Positions 8,886 to 17,140 of a DNA stretch of 64,000 nucleotides are shown one piece after another. Each line of letters begins with the position of its first letter. The first letter of the stretch is position 1. The notes beneath the pieces were generated by a model. It saw only the letters and a list, made by a program, of their open reading frames with translations. It ran no database searches and was not told the origin of the DNA. The translations under genes and the position numbers were made by a program. Origin of the DNA: Streptomyces sp. f51 (GTDB taxonomy: Bacteria > Actinomycetota > Actinomycetes > Streptomycetales > Streptomycetaceae); NCBI RefSeq assembly GCF_037940415.1, contig NZ_CP149798.1:5675001-5739000 (forward strand), given 5' to 3'.

Positions 8886-9174
8886 CGAGGCGGCACGGGC
8901 GGGCACCCGGAGTGACGGGAGCACCCCCGGGAAGCCGGGAAGGGGCGTGTGCCGGCACCCCGCGGGCGGCGATGTCCGCGGGTGTCCGGCGGGTCACGAT
9001 AAGTCGCGTGACGCGCCCCACCACGCCGTGGGACCATCGTCGAGCCGGCGGCGCCGCCCCCTTCGGAGGGCCGGCCGGACCGGAGCCGGGAATCTCCCGG
9101 AGGCCGCGGACGTTGTTCCCTTCGTGGGGCGGTATCCGTCGGCCCGCAGCTCATCCCATCTACGTAAGGATCCA

Positions 9175-10671
9175 ATGACCTCCTCTTCTTCCCCTTCCCA
9201 GGAAGCGCAGACCTCCGCGCAGAACTACCCCGAAGGTCTTCGGGCCGATGCCCTGATGGAAGAGGACGTCGCCTGGAGCCACGAGATCGACGGAGACCGG
9301 GACGGCGAGCAGTTCGAACGCTCCGAGCGCGCGGCCCTGCGCCGCGTTGCGGGCCTCTCCACCGAACTCGAGGACGTCACCGAGGTCGAGTACCGACAGC
9401 TCCGTCTGGAGCGCGTCGTCCTCGTCGGTGTCTGGACCACGGGAACCATCCAGGACGCCGACAACTCGCTGGCCGAGCTGGCCGCACTCGCGGAGACCGC
9501 GGGAGCGCTCGTGCTCGACGGCGTCGTCCAGCGCCGCGACAAGCCCGACGCGGCCACGTACATCGGTTCCGGCAAGGCCAACGAACTCCGGGACATCGTC
9601 CTGGAGACCGGCGCCGACACCGTGATCTGTGACGGTGAACTGAGCCCCGGCCAGCTGATCCACCTCGAGGACGTCGTCAAGGTCAAGGTCATCGACCGCA
9701 CGGCCCTGATCCTCGACATCTTCGCCCAGCACGCCAAGTCCCGAGAGGGCAAGGCACAGGTGGCGCTCGCGCAGATGCAGTACATGCTGCCGAGGCTGCG
9801 AGGCTGGGGTCAGTCGCTGTCGCGTCAGATGGGCGGCGGCAAGGGCGGCGGCCTCGCCACCCGTGGTCCCGGTGAGACCAAGATCGAGACGGACCGGCGC
9901 CGTATCCGCGAGAAGATGGCGAAGATGCGCCGGGAGATCGCGGAGATGAAGACCGGCCGCGAGATCAAGCGCCAGGAGCGCCGCCGCAACAAGGTGCCCT
10001 CGGTCGCCATCGCCGGATACACCAACGCCGGCAAGTCCTCCCTGCTCAACCGCCTCACGGGCGCGGGCGTCCTCGTCGAGAACGCGCTGTTCGCGACCCT
10101 CGACCCGACCGTGCGCCGGGCCGAGACCCCGAGCGGACGGCTGTACACGCTGGCCGACACGGTCGGCTTCGTACGGCATCTGCCGCACCACCTGGTCGAG
10201 GCGTTCCGCTCCACCATGGAGGAGGTCGGCGACTCCGACCTGATCCTGCACGTCGTGGACGGTTCGCACCCCGCACCGGAGGAGCAGCTGGCCGCCGTGC
10301 GCGAGGTCATCACCGATGTCGGCGCGACCAAGGTCCCCGAGATCGTGGTGATCAACAAGGCGGACGCGGCCGACCCGCTCGTGCTTCAGCGCCTGCTGCG
10401 GATCGAGAAGCGCTCCATCGCGGTCTCCGCGCGTACGGGCCAGGGCATGGACGAACTCCTCGCCCTGATCGACAACGAGCTGCCGCGCCCCTCGGTCGAG
10501 ATCGAGGCGCTCGTCCCGTACACGCACGGCAAGCTGGTCGCCCGTGCCCACACCGAGGGCGAGGTGATCTCCGAGGAGCACACCGAGGAGGGCACCCTGC
10601 TCAAGGCGCGGGTTCACGAGGAACTGGCGGCGGACCTCGCACCGTACGTCGCGGCGCCCGCGCTCCGCTGA
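9175..10671 (+). CDS. hflX: ribosome-associated GTPase HflX
   Basis: A 498-aa GTPase of the HflX family, which binds the 50S subunit and rescues or splits stalled ribosomes. The HflX N-terminal domain (LDGVVQRRDKPDAATYIGSG, then RTALILDIFAQHAKSREGKA) is followed by a GGGKGGGLATRGPGETKIET linker and a G domain: VAIAGYTNAGKSSLLNRL (G1), ADTVGFVRHLP (G3) and VINKAD (G4). The ATG at 9175 follows TAAGGA. It ends in a strong bidirectional-type hairpin shared with the convergent lipoprotein gene. Confidence 0.96.
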   Translation: MTSSSSPSQEAQTSAQNYPEGLRADALMEEDVAWSHEIDGDRDGEQFERSERAALRRVAGLSTELEDVTEVEYRQLRLERVVLVGVWTTGTIQDADNSLAELAALAETAGALVLDGVVQRRDKPDAATYIGSGKANELRDIVLETGADTVICDGELSPGQLIHLEDVVKVKVIDRTALILDIFAQHAKSREGKAQVALAQMQYMLPRLRGWGQSLSRQMGGGKGGGLATRGPGETKIETDRRRIREKMAKMRREIAEMKTGREIKRQERRRNKVPSVAIAGYTNAGKSSLLNRLTGAGVLVENALFATLDPTVRRAETPSGRLYTLADTVGFVRHLPHHLVEAFRSTMEEVGDSDLILHVVDGSHPAPEEQLAAVREVITDVGATKVPEIVVINKADAADPLVLQRLLRIEKRSIAVSARTGQGMDELLALIDNELPRPSVEIEALVPYTHGKLVARAHTEGEVISEEHTEEGTLLKARVHEELAADLAPYVAAPALR

Positions 10672-10719
10672 GTCCGCCGGACCGGTCCGCCGTCAGGCGC
10701 TCGCTCCGGACACGGCAAG

Positions 10720-10755
10720 CGAAGGCCCGCCCCCTTTCGAGGGGGCGGGCCTTCG
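10720..10755. terminator. hairpin between convergent genes
   Basis: A perfect 15-bp inverted repeat (CGAAGGCCCGCCCCC / GGGGGCGGGCCTTCG) with loop TTTCGA lies 48 bp after the hflX stop and 70 bp from the end of the opposing gene. There is no long T tract, as is usual for Streptomyces terminators. It could serve both strands. Confidence 0.85.
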
Positions 10756-10826
10756 CCGTGCGGGCGTGAGGATCGGAAGGGGCCGGCAGGGAGCGTCTCC
10801 CACCGGCCCCGGTCACGCCGGGCGCG

Positions 10827-12059
10827 TCACCGCCCGGCGAACTTCGCGCTCACCGAGTCGTACACACCCTTGGCCACGTCACCCAGCCGCGGACCCGCCA
10901 GCCAGCCGAACTTGACCGGGCCGATCGAGGTGTTGGACACCAGGGCCCGCTTGCCGTCCGAGCCCGTGGCCACCCAGCCGCCGCCCGAGGAGCCGCCGGT
11001 CATCGTGCAGCCGATGCGGTACATCGTCGGATCGGCCTGCGCGACCGAAAGACGGCTCGGCCTGTCCGTGCACTGGTACATCCTCTGGCCGTCGAACGGC
11101 GCCGCGGCCGGATATCCGGTGGCCGTGATGCTCGACACCTTGGGCACGGCCGGAGCGTTGAAGTTCACCGGAAGCGCCGAACCGACGGTCTCCTCAAGGG
11201 ACTTGCCGCCGCTGCCCTTCTCCGGTGTCACGTGCAGCACCGCGTAGTCGTACGAGGCTCCCTGACCGCCCGTCGGACCGCCCTGCTCGATCCACTGGTC
11301 CGAGGTCTGCGCCCAGTCGCTCCACCACACGCCGTACGGGGCGACCTCCTGGCGCGGGGCGTTCTGGAGCTGCGCCTCCGTGCGGCCCTGGTCGTTGTAG
11401 GACGGGACGAAGGCGATGTTGCGGTACCAGCCGCCCTTCTTGCCGGCGTGCACACAGTGGCCCGCGGTCCACACGAGGTTGGACTTGCCCGGGTGTGCCG
11501 GGTCCTCGACCACCGTCGCCGAGCACACCATCGTGCCCTCGGGGGAGTCGAAGAACACCTTGCCCGCCTCGGGCACGTTCGCGTGGTACGCCGTCTTCAC
11601 GGCCTGCGCCGTCACCGCGGCCGGTTCCGGGTCCGTGACGCCCTGGTCACCGCTGAGGTCGTTGTCGTCGACGCCCTTGTTCTTGTCCGGGTCGTCGGCA
11701 CGGCGCATACGGGACGGATCCCAGAGGCCCTTGATGATCGGGTTGACGAAGTCGTCGGCCTGGCGCAGCCATTCGTCCTTGTCCCAGTTCTTCCAGGCGC
11801 CGTGCTTCCACTTGTCGATGTCGATGCCGTGCTCTTTGAGCTTGTTCTTGATGTCGTCGGGGATCTGGATCTTGCCGTCACCGCCCTGGGAGGCGGTGGC
11901 GGTCGGCTCACCGCTCGCCGTGTCGGCGCCGCCCGAGTCGCAGGCGGTGGCCGTCAGCGTCAGGGCCGCGACGAGGCCGACGGCGGCCAGCACGGGGGAC
12001 GTTCTGCGGCGCGCACTCCCGCCTCGTCGGGCGGCGAAGGGCGGGCGTATGGATCGCAT
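10827..12059 (-). CDS. trypsin-like serine peptidase lipoprotein
   Basis: A 410-aa exported protein. A basic N-terminus and hydrophobic core are followed by the lipobox-like LTATACDSG, so it is probably a lipoprotein anchored outside the membrane. The linker is acidic and repeat-poor. The chymotrypsin-fold catalytic residues are visible as VWTAGHCVH (His), YDYAVLHV (Asp) and CTMTGGSSGGGW (Ser, GGSSGG instead of GDSGG), a pattern seen in the glutamyl-endopeptidase/V8-like group. The ATG at 12059 has GGGGAG seven bases upstream. It is convergent with hflX and divergent from the aminotransferase gene. Its substrate is unknown. Confidence 0.85.
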   Translation of the reverse strand: MRSIRPPFAARRGGSARRRTSPVLAAVGLVAALTLTATACDSGGADTASGEPTATASQGGDGKIQIPDDIKNKLKEHGIDIDKWKHGAWKNWDKDEWLRQADDFVNPIIKGLWDPSRMRRADDPDKNKGVDDNDLSGDQGVTDPEPAAVTAQAVKTAYHANVPEAGKVFFDSPEGTMVCSATVVEDPAHPGKSNLVWTAGHCVHAGKKGGWYRNIAFVPSYNDQGRTEAQLQNAPRQEVAPYGVWWSDWAQTSDQWIEQGGPTGGQGASYDYAVLHVTPEKGSGGKSLEETVGSALPVNFNAPAVPKVSSITATGYPAAAPFDGQRMYQCTDRPSRLSVAQADPTMYRIGCTMTGGSSGGGWVATGSDGKRALVSNTSIGPVKFGWLAGPRLGDVAKGVYDSVSAKFAGR

Positions 12060-12407
12060 GGTGTAACTCCCCCTGCACGTATGGGACCTGTGCGGTGCGT
12101 CTTCGGGTGTCTGAGCGGTTCGTCCGGCACGGCCGAACGGCATCACAGACTATGCGGTCGTCATGCGGGGTGCCCGACGGAACGGCAACGGTTCCGCTAC
12201 GGGGGAGGACCTGCGCCGCCTTGCGGCATTCCGACGGACGGTCACGCCGACCGCGGTGCCGGTCCGCCCCGGCAAAGAACCGGTAAGGAACCCGGAATTC
12301 ACCCGCTTCCCAACGCGACCGGCGTCGTTGGTACGTACGGGGGGCCTGCCGTCTGCGTCCGGACCCTCCTGCCAACTCGCCTCTGAACAGCGGGAGGACC
12401 TGAAGTC
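12060..12407. other. divergent gap between peptidase and aminotransferase genes
   Basis: No gene seen. A -10-like TAGTCT on the minus strand (12152-12147) could serve the peptidase gene. GGGAGG at 12391-12396 is the ribosome site of the aminotransferase. I looked for an iron box (TTAGGTTAGGCTCACCTAA-like) that would be expected for siderophore genes and found none here. Confidence 0.45.
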
Positions 12408-13874
12408 GTGGCCGTGACCGAGTCTGCGGTGGTGCCGGTGGAGGCGCCAGGGGAGCCCGAGGGGGCGCGGGGCACCGGCGCCGGAGCGGCCGAGCGGGCG
12501 CGCGCCGCGCACGAGGGCATCCTGCGGCGCCAGTCGGCGCGCGAATCGGCGGCACGCACCTACGCGCGCGCTCTTCCGATCGTTCCCGTGCGAGCCCGCG
12601 GACTGACGATCGAGGGCGCCGACGGACGCCGCTATCTCGATTGCCTCTCCGGAGCCGGGACCCTGGCCCTCGGGCACAACCACCCCGTCGTCCTGGAGGC
12701 CCTCAGAAAGGTCCTCGACTCGGGGGCGCCCCTGCACGTCCTCGACCTCGCGACACCGGTCAAGGACGCCTTCACCACCGAGCTGTTCAGCACGCTTCCC
12801 CCGCGGTTCGCCGAGCGCGCGCGGATCCAGTTCTGCGGTCCCGCCGGGACGGACGCCGTGGAGGCCGCGTTCAAACTGGTGCGCGCCGCCACGGGCCGTA
12901 CCGGCATGCTCGCGTTCACCGGCGCCTACCACGGGATGACCGCGGGGGCGCTCGAAGCGTCCGGCGGGGCGACCGACGTCCGCGTCGCGCGCCTGCCCTA
13001 TCCACAGGACTACCGCTGCCCGTTCGGCGTCGGCGGCGACCGCGGCGCCGAACTCGGCGCGCGCTGGACGGAGTCCCTGCTCGACGACACCAAGTCCGGC
13101 GTCCCGCTCCCCGCCGGGATGATCCTCGAACCCGTCCAGGGGGAGGGCGGGGTGATTCCGGCGCCGGACGCCTGGACACGGCGGATGCGCGAGATCACCC
13201 GGGACCGGTCCATCCCGCTGATCGTGGACGAGGTCCAGACGGGCGTGGGCCGCACCGGCACCTTCTGGGCCGTGGAGCACAGCGGCATCACCCCCGACGT
13301 GATGGTGATGTCCAAGGCCATCGGCGGCAGCCTGCCCCTGGCCGTCGTCGTCTACAGCGACGACCTCGACGTGTGGCAGCCCGGCGCGCACGCCGGCACG
13401 TTCCGCGGCAACCAACTGGCCATGGCCGCGGGCACGGCCACCCTGGCGTACGTCCGCGAGCACGGTCTCGCCGAGCGCGCGGCGACCGTCGGCGCCCGCA
13501 TGCAGGATCAACTGCGTTCACTGGCGGCGGAGTTCCCCTGCATCGGCGATGTGCGCGGCCGGGGGCTGATGATCGGCCTCGAACTCGTGGACCCCGAAGG
13601 GACGCGGCGGCCCGGTCCGGACGGCCCCCTCCCCGCCGCCCCCGACCTCGCCGCCGCCGTCCAGCGGGAGTGCCTGCGCCGGGGTCTGATCGTGGAACTC
13701 GGGGGCCGCCGGTCGAGCGTCGTACGGCTCCTGCCTCCCCTGACGATCAGCGACGAGCAGGCGTCCGCCGTGCTGGACCGGCTCGCCGACGCCGTGAGCG
13801 AGGTGAGCTCGACGGCCCCCGGGGACCGGAGAGCCGGGAGCGACACGGCACGGGGGGCCGAAAGCCCTCTGTGA
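12408..13874 (+). CDS. class III PLP aminotransferase, diaminobutyrate-2-oxoglutarate type
   Basis: A 488-aa fold-type I aminotransferase. LDCLSGAGTLALGHNHPVVL opens the catalytic domain. IVDEVQTGVGRTGTFWAVEH contains the PLP-contacting Asp, MSKAIGGSLPLAV the Schiff-base Lys, and HAGTFRGNQLAMAAG the phosphate-binding region. This is the pattern of 2,4-diaminobutyrate aminotransferases that supply NIS siderophore or ectoine pathways. No ectA/ectC neighbour is present, whereas an IucA/IucC synthetase and an acyltransferase follow, so siderophore precursor supply is the likelier role. The GTG at 12408 follows GGGAGG. The C-terminal tail is low-complexity. Confidence 0.88.
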   Translation: MAVTESAVVPVEAPGEPEGARGTGAGAAERARAAHEGILRRQSARESAARTYARALPIVPVRARGLTIEGADGRRYLDCLSGAGTLALGHNHPVVLEALRKVLDSGAPLHVLDLATPVKDAFTTELFSTLPPRFAERARIQFCGPAGTDAVEAAFKLVRAATGRTGMLAFTGAYHGMTAGALEASGGATDVRVARLPYPQDYRCPFGVGGDRGAELGARWTESLLDDTKSGVPLPAGMILEPVQGEGGVIPAPDAWTRRMREITRDRSIPLIVDEVQTGVGRTGTFWAVEHSGITPDVMVMSKAIGGSLPLAVVVYSDDLDVWQPGAHAGTFRGNQLAMAAGTATLAYVREHGLAERAATVGARMQDQLRSLAAEFPCIGDVRGRGLMIGLELVDPEGTRRPGPDGPLPAAPDLAAAVQRECLRRGLIVELGGRRSSVVRLLPPLTISDEQASAVLDRLADAVSEVSSTAPGDRRAGSDTARGAESPL

Positions 13875-13980
13875 CCGCCCGGCCCAGCCGCCGACCACGC
13901 ACACAGGAGAGCCCGGCGCGCCCCGGCTCCGCCCCGGTCTCGTCTCCGTACGAGCCCGAACGACCCGCAAGGAACCTCTC

Positions 13981-16125
13981 GTGAACGCCACCCCCGCACC
14001 GGACAGCCCTCCCTCCTCGTACGAGCGGGCGACCCTCGGCCCACCGCTCCCGCACCTGTCCGGACCGGAGTCCCTCCCCCGCCAGAAGGAGACGGACCAG
14101 GCACCTGAGCAACGGGGACCGGGCACCGTCGAGCTGCCGGATGCCGGCGGGGCCGCCGATGAGGTGCCGGTGCCGGGCGGGGCCACCACTGAGCTGTCTG
14201 ATTCGGGCGAGGCCGCCACCGACTTGCCGGCGTGGGGCGAGGCAGCCACCGGGCTGTCCGATCCGGGCGAGGTCGCCCCCGGATCGCCGGAGCCGGGCGG
14301 GAGCGGCGGCGAGTTGCCGGATGCGGCGGATCCGCTGGATCACCCCGACATCCGGACGGCGGCGCAGGCGGCGGCGGTCGAGAATCTGCTGCGCTGCTGG
14401 GTACGGGAGAACAACCTGCCCGCTCCCCAGGACGGCACCCTGCGCATCGCGCTGCCCGCCAGCGGCACGACCCTGCTCGTTCCCGTCCACCACTGGTCCC
14501 CGGCCGGATGGCACCGCTTCGGGCTCCCCCTCCTCGCCGGCGTTCCCGAACAGGCGCCCGCCGTCGACGCCGTGACGGTCGCGGCCCTCTTCGCACGGCA
14601 GACGGCCCCCGGCACCATGGCCGCGGACACGGGTCACCCGGACAGCCCGGCCGGCGAAGGCGCCGATCTCGTCGGCCGCGTCGCCGACTCGGTGCGGCGC
14701 ACCGCGGTCTTCATCAGGGAACGCAGGGAGTGCCCCGCCGACCCGGCCGACCACTTCCTCGCCGCAGAACAGGCGCTCCTCCTCGGCCACCCCCTGCACC
14801 CGACCCCGAAGGGACGCGACGGCCTCTCCGACGCGGAGGGCAGGCTCTACTCACCCGAGTCGCGCGGCTCCTTCCCCCTGCACTGGATGGCGGTCGCTCC
14901 CCAGGTGCTGGCCTCCGACTCGGCCTGGACGGAGCGCGGCCGTCCCGTGTCGGCCGCGCAGCTGACCACGCGGCTGGCGGGGCCCGGCCTCTGTCTTCCG
15001 GACGGCTTCACCGCCGTACTGCCCCTGCACCCCTGGCAGATGCGCGAGGCCCGGCACCGCCCGGGCACCGCGGCCCTCATGGACGCCGGGCTGCTGCGCG
15101 ACCTCGGTCCGCACGGTGCCCCATGGCATCCCACCTCCTCCGTCCGGACCGTCTACCGTCCCGGCGCCCCGGCGATGCTCAAACTGTCCCTCGGCCTGCG
15201 CATCACCAACTCCCGCCGGGAGAACCTCCGCAAGGAACTCCACCGCGGCGCGGAGGTCCACCGTCTGTTGCGCGGCGGCCTGTTCGAGCAGTGGCAGGCC
15301 GTCCACCCCGGCTTCGACATCGTCCGCGACCCGGCCTGGCTCGCCGTGGACGGCCTGGACGGCCACCCGGTTCCGGGGCTCGACGTGATGATCCGGCACA
15401 ACCCGTTCGGGCCGGCGGACGACGTCGGCTGCGTCGCGGGGCTGGTCTCACCCCGGCCGTACGCCCGGCCGGACACGCTCGACCCGGCCGATCGCCGCCC
15501 GCTCATGCGCTCCCGGCTCGCCGCGATCGTCACCGGGCTCGCGGCCCGCACCGGCCGGCCGCGCGGCGCCGTCGCCACCGAGTGGTTCCTGCGCTACCTC
15601 GAACAGGTCGTGCGTCCCGTGCTCTGGCTGGACGGCGAGGCGGGCATCGCCCTGGAGGCGCACCAGCAGAACACCCTGCTCCGGCTGGACGCCGACGGCT
15701 GGCCCACGGGCGGGCGCTATCGCGACAACCAGGGCTACTACTTCCGCGCGTCCCGGCGCGCGGAACTCGACCACCGGCTGCCCGGCATCGGGGCGCACAG
15801 CGACACGTTCGTCTCCGACGCGGTCACCGACGAACGCTTCGCCTACTACCTCGGCATCAACAACGTGTTCGGCCTCATCGGCGCGTTCGGCTCCCAACGG
15901 CTCGCCGACGAACGGCTGCTGCTCACCGCGTTCCGGCGCTTCCTCGCAGGCGTGGCCACCGCCCCCGCCCGGCTGCGCACACCGCTGCCCGCCCTGCTGC
16001 TCGACTCGCCCGTCCTGCGCTGCAAGGCCAACCTACTGACCCGGCTGCACGGCCTCGACGAGCTCGTCGGCCCCGTCGACACCCAGTCCGTCTACGTCAC
16101 CATCGCCAACCCTCTTCACTCCTGA
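13981..16125 (+). CDS. IucA/IucC-family NIS siderophore synthetase
   Basis: A 714-aa ATP-dependent synthetase that joins a polycarboxylate such as citrate to an amine or amino alcohol. Family motifs are visible: GHPLHPTPKGRDGL, AVLPLHPWQMREA, LSLGLRITNSRRENLRKELH and EAHQQNTLLRLD. The first 120 residues are atypical: residues 51-110 are six exact-length 10-residue repeats of the form ELPDAGGAAD, probably disordered and absent from standard IucA/IucC proteins. The GTG at 13981 is 106 bp after the aminotransferase stop. An acyltransferase follows at 16233. The product cannot be predicted from one synthetase. Confidence 0.9.
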   Translation: MNATPAPDSPPSSYERATLGPPLPHLSGPESLPRQKETDQAPEQRGPGTVELPDAGGAADEVPVPGGATTELSDSGEAATDLPAWGEAATGLSDPGEVAPGSPEPGGSGGELPDAADPLDHPDIRTAAQAAAVENLLRCWVRENNLPAPQDGTLRIALPASGTTLLVPVHHWSPAGWHRFGLPLLAGVPEQAPAVDAVTVAALFARQTAPGTMAADTGHPDSPAGEGADLVGRVADSVRRTAVFIRERRECPADPADHFLAAEQALLLGHPLHPTPKGRDGLSDAEGRLYSPESRGSFPLHWMAVAPQVLASDSAWTERGRPVSAAQLTTRLAGPGLCLPDGFTAVLPLHPWQMREARHRPGTAALMDAGLLRDLGPHGAPWHPTSSVRTVYRPGAPAMLKLSLGLRITNSRRENLRKELHRGAEVHRLLRGGLFEQWQAVHPGFDIVRDPAWLAVDGLDGHPVPGLDVMIRHNPFGPADDVGCVAGLVSPRPYARPDTLDPADRRPLMRSRLAAIVTGLAARTGRPRGAVATEWFLRYLEQVVRPVLWLDGEAGIALEAHQQNTLLRLDADGWPTGGRYRDNQGYYFRASRRAELDHRLPGIGAHSDTFVSDAVTDERFAYYLGINNVFGLIGAFGSQRLADERLLLTAFRRFLAGVATAPARLRTPLPALLLDSPVLRCKANLLTRLHGLDELVGPVDTQSVYVTIANPLHS
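14131..14310 (+). repeat. six in-frame 30-bp repeats inside the IucA/IucC-like gene
   Basis: Six consecutive 30-bp units encode 10-residue units: ELPDAGGAAD, EVPVPGGATT, ELSDSGEAAT, DLPAWGEAAT, GLSDPGEVAP and GSPEPGGSGG. The length is kept exactly while residues drift, which suggests an in-frame minisatellite tolerated as a disordered linker. Confidence 0.85.
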
Positions 16126-16232
16126 TGTCCGACCCCCTTCCTTTCTGATGTCCGACCCCGTCCATCTCCGAGGTCCGGCTCCCCTCATCCCTGGGGAACC
16201 GGCCCACCCCGTCTCCCGAGAGGAGCGTCGTC

Positions 16233-17000
16233 GTGCCTCCCACCGATGAGAGCACCGACCCCGGCACCGGCACGGACTGTGAGGACACGCTCGACCTGCG
16301 CCTCACCGACGAACTGATCGCCCTGTTCGCGGAGGGCGCCGGACCGGGGGACGAGACCGGGGAACGCGTTCCGGACGGAGTGCGGGGCAGATCTCCGGAA
16401 GGGGCCGCCGACGGGACACCGGACGGGGGCGATCTGCTCGACCGGGTCGGCGGCTGGGGGCCGGCCAAGACACCGGCGGGCGTCCTCCAGCTCGTCCCGG
16501 TGCGGGCGGGCCGCGACCTGGCGCTCGTCCACCGCTGGATGAACGACCCGGCCGTCGCGGAGTTCTGGGAACTGGCGGGACCCGAGGCCGTGGTCGAGGA
16601 CCATCTGCGCCGGCAGCTCGACGGCGACGGACGCAGCGTCCCGTGCCTCGGCGTGCTGGACGGCGTCCCGATGAGCTACTGGGAGATCTACCGAGCGGAT
16701 CTCGACCCCCTGGCGCGCCACTATCCCGCCCGGCCCCACGACACCGGGATCCACCTCCTCATCGGCGGGGTCGCCGACCGGGGGCACGGACTCGGCTCCA
16801 CCCTGCTCAGGGCCGTCGCCGACCACGTACTGGACAAGCGCCCCGCGTGCGCCCGTGTCGTCGCCGAACCCGACCTGCGCAACACTCCCTCCGTGTCCGC
16901 GTTCCTGAGCGGAGGCTTCCGGTTCTCCGCGGAGGTCGATCTGCCCGGCAAGCGAGCGGCGCTCATGATCAGGGACAGAGCCCTGCGCGAGCTGTTGTAG
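16233..17000 (+). CDS. IucB/RhbD-type acyltransferase (GNAT family)
   Basis: A 255-aa protein whose last 165 residues match the siderophore acyltransferase branch of GNAT enzymes: LVHRWMNDPAVAEFWEL, MSYWEIYRADLDPLARHY, then GIHLLIGGVADRGHGLGSTL as the acyl-CoA loop. Relatives acetylate or acylate hydroxylysine or hydroxydiaminopropane before NIS assembly. The first 85 residues are acidic and low in complexity. The GTG at 16233 follows AGAGGAG. It is the third gene of the siderophore-like locus; no decarboxylase or N-monooxygenase lies in the window, so the acyl acceptor is uncertain. Confidence 0.85.
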   Translation: MPPTDESTDPGTGTDCEDTLDLRLTDELIALFAEGAGPGDETGERVPDGVRGRSPEGAADGTPDGGDLLDRVGGWGPAKTPAGVLQLVPVRAGRDLALVHRWMNDPAVAEFWELAGPEAVVEDHLRRQLDGDGRSVPCLGVLDGVPMSYWEIYRADLDPLARHYPARPHDTGIHLLIGGVADRGHGLGSTLLRAVADHVLDKRPACARVVAEPDLRNTPSVSAFLSGGFRFSAEVDLPGKRAALMIRDRALRELL

Positions 17001-17140
17001 AGCCGCCGTGCCCGGTCCGCCGGACGATCACCCGACCCGGTTCCCCGCCGAGGAGTCCCCGTGTCCCACCCCTCCACCACCCCGTCGGTTCCGGGCTTGA
17101 TCACTCGGTTGTCAGTGGCGCCCCGTAGGCTGGCAGCGCT

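Noticed and set aside
4620..8924. A 1434-codon open frame on the minus strand
   Set aside because: It lies antisense to rshA and the M1 peptidase, which have strong family motifs; long antisense frames are expected at this G+C content.
12060..12407. Iron box controlling the siderophore-like genes
   Set aside because: I searched for TTAGGTTAGGCT-like sequence on both strands and found no acceptable match.
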